A stretch of DNA of 64,000 nt from Porphyrobacter sp. CACIAM 03H1 (GCF_002215495.1 NZ_CP021378.1:1-64000), one strand, 5' to 3'. Counted from the stretch's first letter, positions 8,271 through 17,389 are shown. Notes: generated by a model from the letters alone, not told the origin. Translations and numbers: made by a program.

Positions 8271-8300
8271 GGCCCCGCTTAACGCGGGGCCTCTTTTCGT
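8271..8300 (+). terminator. rho-independent terminator
   Basis: A perfect 8-bp stem, GGCCCCGC and GCGGGGCC, flanks a five-base loop (8271-8291) and is followed by the T-rich run TCTTTTCGTT. It lies after the DUF1501 remnant and before the convergent GGDEF-EAL-PilZ gene. It may be the terminator of the dead operon or of a short RNA from 8147-8270; no such RNA is recognised. Confidence 0.75.
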
Positions 8301-8418
8301 TCCAGGAACAAAGCGCTCCGGCCTTGTTCGTCGCATCCCGGCGCCATGACCGCTCACCTTGAAAGGGCATCACGGGGCGAGGCCTTGCTCGCCCTGCCGG
8401 CCCTCGCGCCGCAGCGCC

Positions 8419-10599
8419 TCAAAGGTGCGTGAGCTGCAATTGCACGAAGCTGGGCTTACCCTTCTTGGCGTCCTTCCAGGCACGAAGCGCTTCATGATCA
8501 CCGCTCAGGGAGGCTACCGGAAGTCCAGCCTCTGCCAAGGTATAGGGCGAAATCCGATGGCGGGTCATCAGCCCTCCATTGCCATCAGAGACCAGCGGAA
8601 CCTCGAAGCGCACACCCTGGCTCTTCTCGTCCGTATTGACCACGCTCGCCACTGCAAGTTGCCCATTGCCGAGATCCAGAACCACTTCCGTGCCGACCGG
8701 AACGCCCGCGATACCGGCAATCTTGGCGCCGGTTCGTGAAATGTTCTTCAGCAACACCTCGTAGTAGTGGTCGTCATGGACCAGCCCGATCTTGCGCAAC
8801 ACGGTCATCCGCTCGGCTCTCTGGCGGGCAAATCCTCTCGGCCTGAATGTCTGGAGCACCACAGAACCCTCATCGACGATCTGGGCCTGATCGAGCGGTG
8901 CTGAAAAGACGCCGCCATGAACGACCTCGATCCCGCTGGCGATGACCGCATCCAGGACATCGAGTGCATCGACCTCCCTGATCGAAGCCGGAACGCCAAA
9001 GGACCGCGCGATGCTGACAATCGCGCCGAGGATCGCATTGGTGCGCTCGGGCTGCAGAACCCAGTCACGCACAAATCTCGGCGAGATCTCAACCCGTTTG
9101 AAGCTGAAATCGGCAAGCAGCGCGATTGCGGAATTGCCCACGCCGAAATCGCTTGCAACCAACCTGACGCCGACAGCATCCAGATCATCGCCGAGCCTTT
9201 TCGCCATCTCGGCATCTGCCGAGAGGAATTCCTCGCTGATTTCGAGCTCAATGCGCGCACGATCGAACGAGGCATCGCTGGCAGCAGCAAGAATTATCTT
9301 CCGGAAATCCGGGTCCTTCAGGAACCCTCGGGGCGGAGAAATGGCAAGGCTGAGATTGCCCGGCCAGGCGGAAGCATCCTCGCAAGCCTGGCGCAGCATC
9401 CACTCGCCAAAGTCCCCGGATGCGCCCGAGCTTTCGATCATCGGCCAGAAGATGTCCGGCAGGACCTCGCCAAGCTCGGGACTGTTCCAGCAGACCTCGG
9501 CGCGCAACGCGCAAACCTCGTTGCTGCCGGCCGAAATCAGCGGGGCATAGCGCAGAGCGAATTCACCGCGCTCCATTGCCCCCTCGAGCTCCTGCTCGAT
9601 CCGGACAAGACGCGACGCCTCTTCGGCCAGTTCCGCGGAAAATATGCTGTAGCTGCCCCCCCCTGATTGCTTGGTCGACCTGAGTGCAAGGTTGGCCGCA
9701 TCGACCAGCTCCGTGGTCGTCACCGCGTCATAGGGAGCCATGGCAATGCCGATCGACACGCTCAGCTGGATCCGGCGTCCATGGACCCGGTACGGCTGCG
9801 AAAGCAACTTGCCCGCGTGCTCCGCGAACTCAGCAAGATCTCCCCGATCATCCACATCGGGCATGAAGATCCTGAACTGCTCTGTGGCAATGCGCCCCAC
9901 TTCCCCGCGATGGCGCAATGCCGACCTCAGACGGTTGCCCATCTCGGCCAGCACGCAGTCCATATGACCAATACCGTAGCGCTCGCAGGCATGTTGGAAG
10001 CGGTCGATTTCCATGACGACCAGCGCACACGGCCGCTCGGCATGCGCGAGGCTCTTGAAGGCCGCATCGAAGCGCTTGCCAAAGTGGGCAGCATTGTAAA
10101 AGTTCGTTACTTCGTCGAATTTCTCCTGCAGCATCTTCGTCTGGTGGTCGACGATCAGATGGGTGACATCGGCAGCATGCCCGAGATATCCGACAAACTG
10201 GTCGCCGAGATAATGAGGAAAGCCGCTCAGCTGAAGCCAGACGCCCGCCCCCTCCTCATTCTTATTCACGCAGCGCACGATATGATTGGTGATCTTGGCG
10301 CGCGCGCTCAGCTTGAGAGACAATGATCGCTGCTGCGAGATCGCGCTGTCACTCGGGGCATCCTCGAACACGCTCGTGATGCGCTTGCCCGACACGTCCG
10401 CCAACTGCACCCCGAGGGCAGCCAGTGCAGGCGCATGGATCGAGGCAATCCTGCCATCCGCGTCGGTCGACCACAAGATTGCGGCCTCGGATTGCGCGAG
10501 CGCGATGGCGAGATTGGCCGCGCTCCCCTCAGTTTCCTGAGCGGAACTCGGCCCTCGTGACCAGCCTAACCCGGCAATAGTTTTCAGTTTCCTGACCAT
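8419..10599 (-). CDS. PAS-GGDEF-EAL-PilZ protein with degenerate GGDEF and EAL sites
   Basis: A 726-residue multidomain cyclic-di-GMP-related protein with no signal peptide, so probably cytoplasmic. Order: PAS-like sensor (about 35-150), GGDEF fold (155-310), EAL fold (335-575), PilZ (610-700). The GGDEF signature is replaced by ATEQF (238-242). In the EAL part the motif reads ALRAEV, the Asn of VNxS is lost (LAISPPRG), the DDFG pair reads SDFG and the Lys of KID reads VEIS. Both enzymes are therefore probably inactive. The PilZ part keeps NISRTG. A receptor or scaffold role is likely. The gene lies downstream of and on the same strand as the Tad-type genes. A 33-bp inverted repeat ends five bases before its start. 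Confidence 0.88.
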   Translation of the reverse strand: MVRKLKTIAGLGWSRGPSSAQETEGSAANLAIALAQSEAAILWSTDADGRIASIHAPALAALGVQLADVSGKRITSVFEDAPSDSAISQQRSLSLKLSARAKITNHIVRCVNKNEEGAGVWLQLSGFPHYLGDQFVGYLGHAADVTHLIVDHQTKMLQEKFDEVTNFYNAAHFGKRFDAAFKSLAHAERPCALVVMEIDRFQHACERYGIGHMDCVLAEMGNRLRSALRHRGEVGRIATEQFRIFMPDVDDRGDLAEFAEHAGKLLSQPYRVHGRRIQLSVSIGIAMAPYDAVTTTELVDAANLALRSTKQSGGGSYSIFSAELAEEASRLVRIEQELEGAMERGEFALRYAPLISAGSNEVCALRAEVCWNSPELGEVLPDIFWPMIESSGASGDFGEWMLRQACEDASAWPGNLSLAISPPRGFLKDPDFRKIILAAASDASFDRARIELEISEEFLSADAEMAKRLGDDLDAVGVRLVASDFGVGNSAIALLADFSFKRVEISPRFVRDWVLQPERTNAILGAIVSIARSFGVPASIREVDALDVLDAVIASGIEVVHGGVFSAPLDQAQIVDEGSVVLQTFRPRGFARQRAERMTVLRKIGLVHDDHYYEVLLKNISRTGAKIAGIAGVPVGTEVVLDLGNGQLAVASVVNTDEKSQGVRFEVPLVSDGNGGLMTRHRISPYTLAEAGLPVASLSGDHEALRAWKDAKKGKPSFVQLQLTHL

Positions 10600-10603
10600 G
10601 GTG

Positions 10604-10636
10604 TCATGATTTCACATTAAGGTAATGAAATCATGA
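10604..10636 (-). promoter_or_regulatory. 33-bp inverted repeat at the start of the GGDEF-EAL-PilZ gene
   Basis: Perfect 11-bp arms, TCATGATTTCA (10604-10614) and TGAAATCATGA (10626-10636), surround an 11-base centre that itself contains CATTA/TAATG. The element covers the region where a ribosome site would be expected for the gene starting at 10599, and no Shine-Dalgarno is visible. It could be a dimeric operator or an RNA hairpin that controls translation. Confidence 0.65.
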
Positions 10637-10769
10637 AGTCGGACTTATGTAGATTTCGTTTCTCTGAATTATGTCACCATGCCACGAAACCATGCGGCAT
10701 TAGCCGAAATCCTACCGAGGGCAATCTTTAGCCTGAACAACTGTGAGCACATGGCCAAGGCCATGGCCC

Positions 10770-11444
10770 TTAATCGCAGACGGATACTTCCACACCTTCA
10801 GCATTACGCGGTGCATTGAGATCGCGACTTTCTCGCACGTTGAATACGGCCATCTCGCTGATCGGTTGCGGTGGGATGCTCATTATGGGGATTACAGGCT
10901 CGTAATTGTAATAGATCTCGACAACCATGACCGCCGTGCCGGCTGCCGCCTGCACCTGATTGCCGGCCGGCCCCATACCAGGAAAGCCGGTGCCACTCGC
11001 CCCATCACCCTCGACACCATATGCTGATCCGACCGGATTCTGGCCGAAGCAGCGCTGCCAGGCTATCCACTGCCCGCCCTGCGCATTGCGCTGCAAGCTC
11101 GACAGAATGATCCTGCCGTTCTCGGCAAGGTCACCCATGTTGGCCTGAAGTTCTGCACCGATGAAGACGTCGTTGATCTCCGCTTCCGAGATCTGATGAA
11201 TGCTGAGACCCGCACTGCGAGTCCCCATCCGCGAAGCGTTGTCGGCAACAAGAACGGCAAGATCGCCAATCCTCTTGGTCGCGAACACGAAATTCGCAAG
11301 CTCGATGCCGAAGGACAGCAAGATGAGCAGCAAGGGCAGCGCAAAAGCAAACTCGGTAAGCGCAAGACCCTCGCTGTCCTTGCCCAGCCGGCCCAGGTAG
11401 CGCGCGAAACCTGGTGGCATTTTTTCCTTGCGTCTCATGTGCAT
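10770..11444 (-). CDS. TadE-like pilus assembly protein
   Basis: A 224-residue protein of the TadE/pseudopilin type, used in Tad (Flp) pilus assembly. After a basic N-terminus comes EGLALTEFAFALPLLLILLSFGIELANFVF. The Glu and the hydrophobic segment are characteristic of TadE-like membrane anchors, and the rest is exported. It is last of three overlapping genes and starts inside the end of the preceding gene (10-bp overlap). The Tad ATPase, TadB/C and secretin genes are not in the window, so these minor components may work with a locus elsewhere. Confidence 0.8.
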   Translation of the reverse strand: MHMRRKEKMPPGFARYLGRLGKDSEGLALTEFAFALPLLLILLSFGIELANFVFATKRIGDLAVLVADNASRMGTRSAGLSIHQISEAEINDVFIGAELQANMGDLAENGRIILSSLQRNAQGGQWIAWQRCFGQNPVGSAYGVEGDGASGTGFPGMGPAGNQVQAAAGTAVMVVEIYYNYEPVIPIMSIPPQPISEMAVFNVRESRDLNAPRNAEGVEVSVCD

Positions 11445-12040
11445 ACCCGCGTCGTTGGCTGCGCCTGAAGATCGAAAGGCTGATTTTTCAGTAAGGTCTG
11501 AGCCTGCACCTCGACCGACGGATCAAGTCCAATCAGGGCTGAGACAGGGAACAGGCGATCATATGTCAAGGTGACGGTGTAGATGACCACGTCTCGTGCA
11601 CCTCCCCCACCCACACGGGCACCGTCAAGATCATGCCGTCCGTTGCCGTTGAGGTCGAGGAAGCTCTCACCGGCATCACAGTCATTGCTGTCGTTGGTGT
11701 CGACAAACGGTTCCGCCCGGGCCTGCGCCAGACCATAATTGTTGAACGAGACGCGCTCGAATTCAACCTCACCGTGCGGGACCAGCTCACGCATCTGTTC
11801 GGTCAGGCGGGCATCCATGTCGGACCGTGTCTCGTCGTTGGCCGTCTCAAGCGTTGAGGCGCGGCCAACCGCATTGACCAACCCGGTCAGCTGGGCACGG
11901 GCATAAACCAAGTAGGCGATGTCGAAGATGAACATTAGCACGCCCAGGAAAACGGGAGCAACGACCGCGAATTCCACGATCGTTGCCCCGGAGACGTCAG
12001 ACACCAGCCTGCGCCATGTGCTGTCAGGGGGCAAAGCCAT
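11435..12040 (-). CDS. TadE-like pilus assembly protein
   Basis: A 201-residue TadE-family protein. The N-terminal segment GATIVEFAVVAPVFLGVLMFIFDIAYLVYARAQ has the E-plus-hydrophobic-helix signature of TadE/TadG anchors near residues 17-50. The remainder, with an acidic NDSNDCDAGE stretch that could bind metal, is predicted to lie in the periplasm. The start overlaps the stop of the VWA-domain gene by one base in an ATGA context (12040), so it is translationally coupled to it. Confidence 0.85.
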   Translation of the reverse strand: MALPPDSTWRRLVSDVSGATIVEFAVVAPVFLGVLMFIFDIAYLVYARAQLTGLVNAVGRASTLETANDETRSDMDARLTEQMRELVPHGEVEFERVSFNNYGLAQARAEPFVDTNDSNDCDAGESFLDLNGNGRHDLDGARVGGGGARDVVIYTVTLTYDRLFPVSALIGLDPSVEVQAQTLLKNQPFDLQAQPTTRVCT

Positions 12041-14097
12041 CAGCTGGTCAGCCTCAGTTCGGCCAATTGCGTGGCGATCTGGGAGAAGGTCGCGGTCAGT
12101 TCGGCCGCGTTGCGGGCTTCAAACGCACGTCCCGGTGATGCGCAGTTGATCAGCAGTTCATCAAGGTCCGTGCCGAAGGCGATGACCCACAAGGTGATAT
12201 TCTTGTTGTTCTTGGCGACCTCGCACAGCTCGGCAAGACGGCTTTCGGAGACACTGTCTTCCATCGTGCGGGAAGGAAAGCTCCCTGTCGGTGTGCGACG
12301 GCGCGCAACCGCCGCGATGCCCCAGGCCGAATAGGTGAAGGGGCGCGTATCCTTCTGCCCGTCAACCATGAAGATCATGTGCCGCTGGACAGCGCCGCCC
12401 GAATCCGCGACGCGGTGTTCGGCACTGAACAGGCCTTCCCGCGAGATCAGCCGCAGCCCCCACAGCATACCGATCTCGTGGTAGGTATAGCCCTGCGGCC
12501 GCAGGGAACCCATGTAGGATTGCAGCTGCTGCAGGGTGATCTCGCCCATCTTCCGGGCGGGAGAGGGGCATGCACCCTCATAGATGCCAAAGTTTGAACC
12601 GAAGGGATTGAAGTAGTTGTAGGTCGTCGTCAGGCTCATCTGCCGTGTGATGGTCGCTGAAAGACCGCTGAAGACCCATTGACCATTGGTGAGCGGGTTT
12701 GTGGTTACGCGCTGCTCGGTCTCGCGGCTGCCAGACCCGACATTCCGGGCATAGACAAGCGCCGGCAGATAGGGTTTCCACTGCGTGTCCGGGTCAGTGC
12801 GCGATGGAACCAGGTCAACCTCCATGTCGTATCGCGGTGTGAGGAAGGTCTCGTTGGTGCGCCGGGTCGCGCGCTCCTCGATGCAGGCCCTGTCACCATC
12901 CGGCCACCTGATGGTGCGGTCGGTCTGGTTGTCATTGACCGGAGCAGAAAAACTTCCGCCCGACACCACGGCGTCGCCCGATCCCGAACCCTTGAGAGGA
13001 CGCAGATCGTACTGGATCGGCTCGTAGATCCAGTGGCGTGCCGTGTTGGTCGTGGTGCCGCCCGTGTTGGTGTTCTCGCGCACGGTCTCCGTCTGCTGCT
13101 CGCGATAATCATTCCAGTCGCGAGGCGTGATCCAGCAATTGCCGTTGGAGTCGCGCTGGATGATGAATTCGGTGCCGTTGCGGGTCCGGATCCGCGTGCG
13201 GGAGCGGGGTAGCGCGGTTGATGAGGGTTCCCATGCACTCCAGCTCGTCGTCGTATCGCTCCAGTTTTCTCGCGGTAGGCTCGTAGGGCAGTTCTCCGAG
13301 GGGGCCTGGTAGCGCGGCCGGTCGGTGCGTGTGCCGCTCAGGAATGTCGAAGTGGTCTGCGATACAGTGCTGCTCGGGTTGCCCCCCGATTCCCAGGTAT
13401 GCACACCGTCAGGACGACGCGAGTCGTAGGTCCCGTAATCCTGGATCCAGTCGCGATGAAGCAGCATGCCGACGTTGACAGTCTGGGAGTAAGGCACGAA
13501 GCCGTAACGGATACGCGCACCTTCCGGTTTTGCTGCCTCGAGCGTGTTGTAGAACGAAGTTACGGCATTCGTCAGAGCATCGATCCGACGAATACTGTCT
13601 CCCGGGTTGGGGTCATTCATTGAAAGCGTCGTGTCGAGCACCATCATCACGTCGGTGTTCGGCAGGTTGAGATCTGCCGAACACGACACTGACACGTCAC
13701 GATTCTCGAAGTTGAAGAAGCGCATGAGGGTCATGGGGACCTGAACGGTCGCCTCACCATTTACAACGCCGCTTGAATTCGCCGAATATTCAACCGACAA
13801 ATCACCCGTCGAGTAACTTCCTTGCGGGAAATTGAAGTTGAAATAGTTTTCTGCGACCTGCTCGCTCGCGCCGTTCCACGTAAGACCATTCATCGCACGC
13901 CTTGAGGCAAGTGCGCCTGCATCGCAAGCGGACTGAAGGCGGGACTGGACGAGATAGATGCGGCTCAGATCGACCGCGCCGCCAATCATGGCAACCAAAG
14001 GGACTATCGCCGCAGCAGTCATCGCGAGGGTATTCGCGCTCTTGTCCAGCAGGAGAGCCCTGGCAAAAGGCCGTCCGGAGAAATAGCTCAACACCAT
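12040..14097 (-). CDS. TadG-like protein with von Willebrand factor A domain
   Basis: A 685-residue membrane-anchored protein related to TadG. Residues about 20-50 form the hydrophobic pseudopilin-like anchor (TLAMTAAAIVPLVAMIGGAVDLSR). The VWA domain begins at TDVMMVLDTTLSMND near residue 153, with a MIDAS-type DxTxS pattern, and resumes near the C-terminus with RHMIFMVDGQKDT and ITLWVIAFGTD. A long Ser/Thr/Arg-rich insert separates the two halves. It is first of a three-gene Tad-type operon. A stem-loop lies about 110 bp upstream at 14206-14231. Confidence 0.85.
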   Translation of the reverse strand: MVLSYFSGRPFARALLLDKSANTLAMTAAAIVPLVAMIGGAVDLSRIYLVQSRLQSACDAGALASRRAMNGLTWNGASEQVAENYFNFNFPQGSYSTGDLSVEYSANSSGVVNGEATVQVPMTLMRFFNFENRDVSVSCSADLNLPNTDVMMVLDTTLSMNDPNPGDSIRRIDALTNAVTSFYNTLEAAKPEGARIRYGFVPYSQTVNVGMLLHRDWIQDYGTYDSRRPDGVHTWESGGNPSSTVSQTTSTFLSGTRTDRPRYQAPSENCPTSLPRENWSDTTTSWSAWEPSSTALPRSRTRIRTRNGTEFIIQRDSNGNCWITPRDWNDYREQQTETVRENTNTGGTTTNTARHWIYEPIQYDLRPLKGSGSGDAVVSGGSFSAPVNDNQTDRTIRWPDGDRACIEERATRRTNETFLTPRYDMEVDLVPSRTDPDTQWKPYLPALVYARNVGSGSRETEQRVTTNPLTNGQWVFSGLSATITRQMSLTTTYNYFNPFGSNFGIYEGACPSPARKMGEITLQQLQSYMGSLRPQGYTYHEIGMLWGLRLISREGLFSAEHRVADSGGAVQRHMIFMVDGQKDTRPFTYSAWGIAAVARRRTPTGSFPSRTMEDSVSESRLAELCEVAKNNKNITLWVIAFGTDLDELLINCASPGRAFEARNAAELTATFSQIATQLAELRLTS

Positions 14098-14520
14098 CCG
14101 CGTTGTCCTGTCCTACACTGCCGTCGCACGGGTTGCGAGGATTGGCCTCAGCCACATCGCGCGAAGGTGCTTCTTTAGACCGGATGAAGAAATTTCCTAT
14201 TTATCAGTCTGGTAAGTAAAATCGCCAGACTCATGGTAAGAAGGTGGTTACCACCCCGAGAACGGCTGCAAGATCGTGAACACAAACTTGACGCTGTCAC
14301 ACGCGCCGTCATCATGGCAAGTACGCCCAAGATAATAGCGACCGAAGCCGCTCGCAGAGGTCACGGAGGGCGCTCAGCAGCAATGGCTCGCCGGGTCGGC
14401 CCCGGATTGCCGGCGCCGGGCCACATCTTACTTGCACTGGACTACGGGGCGTGAAACAGATTGTTCACCATGGCAGGTTAACGCTTACCCCCGTTGCACT
14501 ACGAGGGAGCAAGGCAAATC
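14098..14520. other. intergenic stretch between divergent TadG-like and receiver genes
   Basis: It holds the promoters of two divergent genes. A hairpin with arms AGTCTGG (14206-14212) and CCAGACT (14225-14231) is visible, and GGTTAACGCTTACC starts at 14476, 45 bp before the receiver gene. The short frame at 14233-14454 has no protein-like features. Confidence 0.45.
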
Positions 14521-14961
14521 ATGGCGCGCATATTGCTAGCAGAAGCCGACGATTGCGCATCCAGGATCATCTCAGTTTATGTCGAACGCAGAGGCCACCA
14601 AGTGGTTTGTGCAAGAGACGGTGAAGTGGCAGTTCGGGAGATTAGTCGCTTCCGACCAGACCTCGTGCTGAGCGAACTCATATTGCCCATGCGGTCAGGC
14701 TTCGATATCCTCGCAGCCGTGCAGCACCTCGGGCTGGCATCAAGCACTCCCGTCATATTCGTCACAGCCGTCGCATCGGAGCAGATGATCGATCGAGCGC
14801 TCGGCCAGGGCGCAATCGACTACATCGTCAAACCCTTCAACCTGCGCGACCTTGCCCTCAGTGCCGACCTTGCTCTCGCCCAGCGGCGCGCGATCAACGC
14901 GCCCGACAAGACGAGGGGGGCGCATGGCCTGCGCGGAGGACAACTCGCCGAGGTCGCCTAG
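14521..14961 (+). CDS. single-domain response regulator with Asp-to-Glu phospho site
   Basis: A 146-residue receiver-only protein; the start at ATG 14521 gives the usual receiver N-terminus MARILLAEADD. The acidic pocket is present (EADD, 8-11), as are the switch Thr (FVTA) and the Lys in IVKPF. The phospho-acceptor position, however, reads LVLSELILP with Glu52 where Asp is expected. Such a change blocks phosphorylation and can mimic the active state, so the protein may be a constitutive interaction module. There is no output domain. No kinase is adjacent. Confidence 0.87.
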   Translation: MARILLAEADDCASRIISVYVERRGHQVVCARDGEVAVREISRFRPDLVLSELILPMRSGFDILAAVQHLGLASSTPVIFVTAVASEQMIDRALGQGAIDYIVKPFNLRDLALSADLALAQRRAINAPDKTRGAHGLRGGQLAEVA

Positions 14962-15644
14962 GATCGCCTTGGCACGCAAGCCATCTTGATGGCGCTCCTT
15001 TCCTCAATGCCGCTTGTCCCTGCCTGCCCGCAAGCCTCGTGCGCGCGCCGCGGCCCAGCCAGCCACGTTCGCTGACGAGCCCGGTATTGACCAATACATC
15101 CCAAACTCGGGCGCGGCTGACTGCTCGAATTGCTGTGCGGCGGTCTGAAGGGACAAAGCAGGATTGCAACTGCCGGAGGCCGGGGCTGGCTCGCTTTGCG
15201 CAAGCGCAGCTTCATCTCACGCAATCCGGAACCGACCAAAAGAAAGCGCAAGCCAGCCTTCGAGGCTCGCTACGTCTGGGTACCAAGCTGACCGCAAAGC
15301 GCCTCCCGTCCATCACGCTTCCTTGCTACCAACGGGCAGTCCGGCTCAAGCCCTGCCGCTGATCGGCTTTCACCCGATCTAAAGCACTTCCCTGATCACT
15401 ATGTTAATCTCTTTTAAAGAAAACGAAAACCGAGCAGGCGAGGACAGACTAACAGCGCTGCTAAGCGGGCTGATCTGCGCGGCCGACTCGATGGTCGCGC
15501 AGGTCCTGCAACGCTGCACTGTTGCTCATCGCTGATGAGTTGTCATGGCGGAGAAAGGTCTGCATGCGCGCTTGCCTACACCTCCGGCAGGTCGACGGCA
15601 CTCATTCGGCCCTCTCGGGCAAAGAAAAGCGCGGAAGTTGTTTC
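14962..15644. other. 680 bp without a convincing gene
   Basis: The spacer before the second MarR-like gene. Candidate frames are short and atypical. An AT-richer patch at about 15390-15430 may be a promoter region. Nothing else is recognised. Confidence 0.45.
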
Positions 15645-16028
15645 ATGGATTTGGCCAAAGAATTCCAAGGTCTTGGCGCTGACCCTCTGCTGTGTCAGGC
15701 GGAGCGGATTCTGTCCCAACGCAAGCTGCGCAACCTCACGATCGACCCCGATCTACTCGGCGAACCGGGATGGGACATCCTTCTGCTCGCCTATGTCGCG
15801 CATCGTCGAGGCTCGTCATGCACGATTGCTCAAGTGGCCGATGAACTGAATGCAAGCTCCGCACTCGTGACACGCTGGGTCAGCGCGCTGACAGCCCGCA
15901 ACCTGTTAGTGAGCAACCAGATCTCCTTTTCGATCAGCGATCTTGCGGAATGCAAAATATCGGATCTGCTTGAACACAACATCAGGGAGATGGCTCAGGC
16001 ATTCAGGCACGCAAAGCCCAGTCCCTGA
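15645..16028 (+). CDS. MarR-like winged-helix protein (paralogue 2)
   Basis: A 127-residue protein from ATG 15645 (MDLAKEFQG), with GGAAG eight bases upstream; the frame is open 41 codons further but without protein-like sequence. The winged-helix block starts at LLGEPGWDILLLAYVAHRRG and continues through IAQVADELNASSALVTRWVSAL to a short wing. It aligns with the proteins at 6666 and 19334 (DPAWDMLLDLYV-type motif, then VTRW/LRWL). This copy lacks the charged DPEDKRR wing of paralogue 1 and is the most divergent. Target and ligand are unknown. Confidence 0.72.
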   Translation: MDLAKEFQGLGADPLLCQAERILSQRKLRNLTIDPDLLGEPGWDILLLAYVAHRRGSSCTIAQVADELNASSALVTRWVSALTARNLLVSNQISFSISDLAECKISDLLEHNIREMAQAFRHAKPSP

Positions 16029-16747
16029 CTCTGACTGCCTCCTTCACCCCACAATAGCGGCATGCGACAGCGTCGGCGGCCCAATGTGCCCGACTGCCCC
16101 AGAGAATTGGCACTTCGCGGGCGAGGCGAGGATATGTCCGATCCGCAGTCGCTAACATGAGCAGACCGGCTCACGCTCCCACCTGCAGCCCTAGCGTTCC
16201 TGTCTTGCCCGCTACGGGTCTAGCCGGGCGGCAGCAGGTGAATGGCTCCACCTGTCCCTCATGCGGCGAGGGACCTGCCTCCTGCGCCGCGTTGTCGATG
16301 ACGTTGACACTGTCAACGAGAACGATATTGTGCGACCAAGCACATCGTCAAGGTCGAAGATCATGCACGAGGACCTGCACAATCGGCCAAGCCTCAGGAG
16401 CAACTTCGTATGTCTCTCCTTATCAGGGACAGGACCGGACAATGTGTGCCCGGTGACATAGTCGACACGTGTCACTGCCTGTCCATCGGCACTGAGCGAC
16501 CAGATGGGGAATACAGGCTGATCGACCACCATGGACCTCGCGGCGTCGCCTTCGCAAACCAATTTGCCGCAGCCAATCGGATCGACGGTCTGTCCGCTGA
16601 TCGGCGTTGCCCCCAACAACGCCTGCAGTCAGACCGGCGAAGGGTGCCGGCAAAGAAGCGGACCGCCCTGCGTCATCTTCAACGAGATCAGGTTGACCCT
16701 GCCTCGTCGCCAACAGCGAACCAGCGACGCAGGTCAGGCTTTAGAAC
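16029..16747. other. 720 bp without a convincing gene
   Basis: The longest frame is on the minus strand (16212-16619, 135 codons). It has a plausible central stretch (VFPIWSLSADGQAVTRVDYVTG) but an Arg/Ser-rich tail, no good ribosome site and no recognised domain. It could be an orphan gene or a decayed one. Confidence 0.4.
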
Positions 16748-17389
16748 ATGAGTAGTCAGGGAGAGACCAGCCCGTGTTCGGATCTGCGAGAAGCCTGCGT
16801 GCGTGAAGCGCTCGCCATCATCACCTCCGCCGGCGTCGAGAAGCTCAGCCTTCGCGAGGTGGCGCGGCGGCTTGGGGTCTCGCATCAGTCTCCCTATCGG
16901 CACTTCGAGAGCCGGGACCATGTGCTGGCCGAAATCGTGCGAAGGGCGTTCGTCGATTTTGCTGCAGCCCTGCGCGGTGCGCCGATCACGGACAATCCCG
17001 GCGCAGATGCGCTACAGATGGGGTTCACCTATGTTCGCTTTGCACTCACGCAGCCGCTTCAGTACCGGCTGATGTTCGGAGGCAGCCTCCCCGATCCGAT
17101 GGTCCACAGCGAAATGATGCGGGGCGCCCGGGACGCCTTCAACGTCCTTCGCGACGCGCTCAGGCGGGTGGCCGCCGCGCGGGGAAGAATGGCCGACCCA
17201 AAGGTGCTTGATCAAGAAGCCCTGTTCGCGTGGTCCAGCCTGCACGGCGCTGTCAGCTTGTTGGCAAGTGACGCAATGGGAACGCTCGACCTCGATCCCG
17301 GCGAGCAGGATGCCTTTATCGGCCATGCATTGAAAAGGATAGGAACCGCACTCGGCATAACCCCCCCGCATACTCACGAATCGTCTTAA
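16748..17389 (+). CDS. TetR-family transcriptional regulator
   Basis: A 213-residue repressor-type protein. Residues about 12-65 form the TetR HTH: REALAIITSAGVEKLSLREVARRLGVSHQSPYRHFESRDHVLAEI, in which helix 3 reads SHQSPYRHF. The C-terminal part, with YRLMFGGSLPDP and WSSLHGAVSLL, resembles the WHG-type ligand domain (TetR_C_33). A small gene follows 165 bp downstream on the same strand. The ligand is unknown; there is no divergent transporter or enzyme to suggest one. Confidence 0.92.
   Translation: MSSQGETSPCSDLREACVREALAIITSAGVEKLSLREVARRLGVSHQSPYRHFESRDHVLAEIVRRAFVDFAAALRGAPITDNPGADALQMGFTYVRFALTQPLQYRLMFGGSLPDPMVHSEMMRGARDAFNVLRDALRRVAAARGRMADPKVLDQEALFAWSSLHGAVSLLASDAMGTLDLDPGEQDAFIGHALKRIGTALGITPPHTHESS

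Noticed and set aside
8376-8393. Hairpin GGCGAG/CTCGCC as a terminator of the GGDEF-EAL-PilZ gene
   Set aside because: The stem is only six base pairs and no T-run follows on either strand.
14233-14454. Plus-strand frame between the TadG-like and receiver genes
   Set aside because: It overlaps the probable divergent promoters and shows no domain, helix pattern or ribosome site.
16212-16619. 135-codon minus-strand frame as a gene
   Set aside because: No family, no good ribosome site and an atypical Arg/Ser-rich tail; kept only as a note on the spacer.
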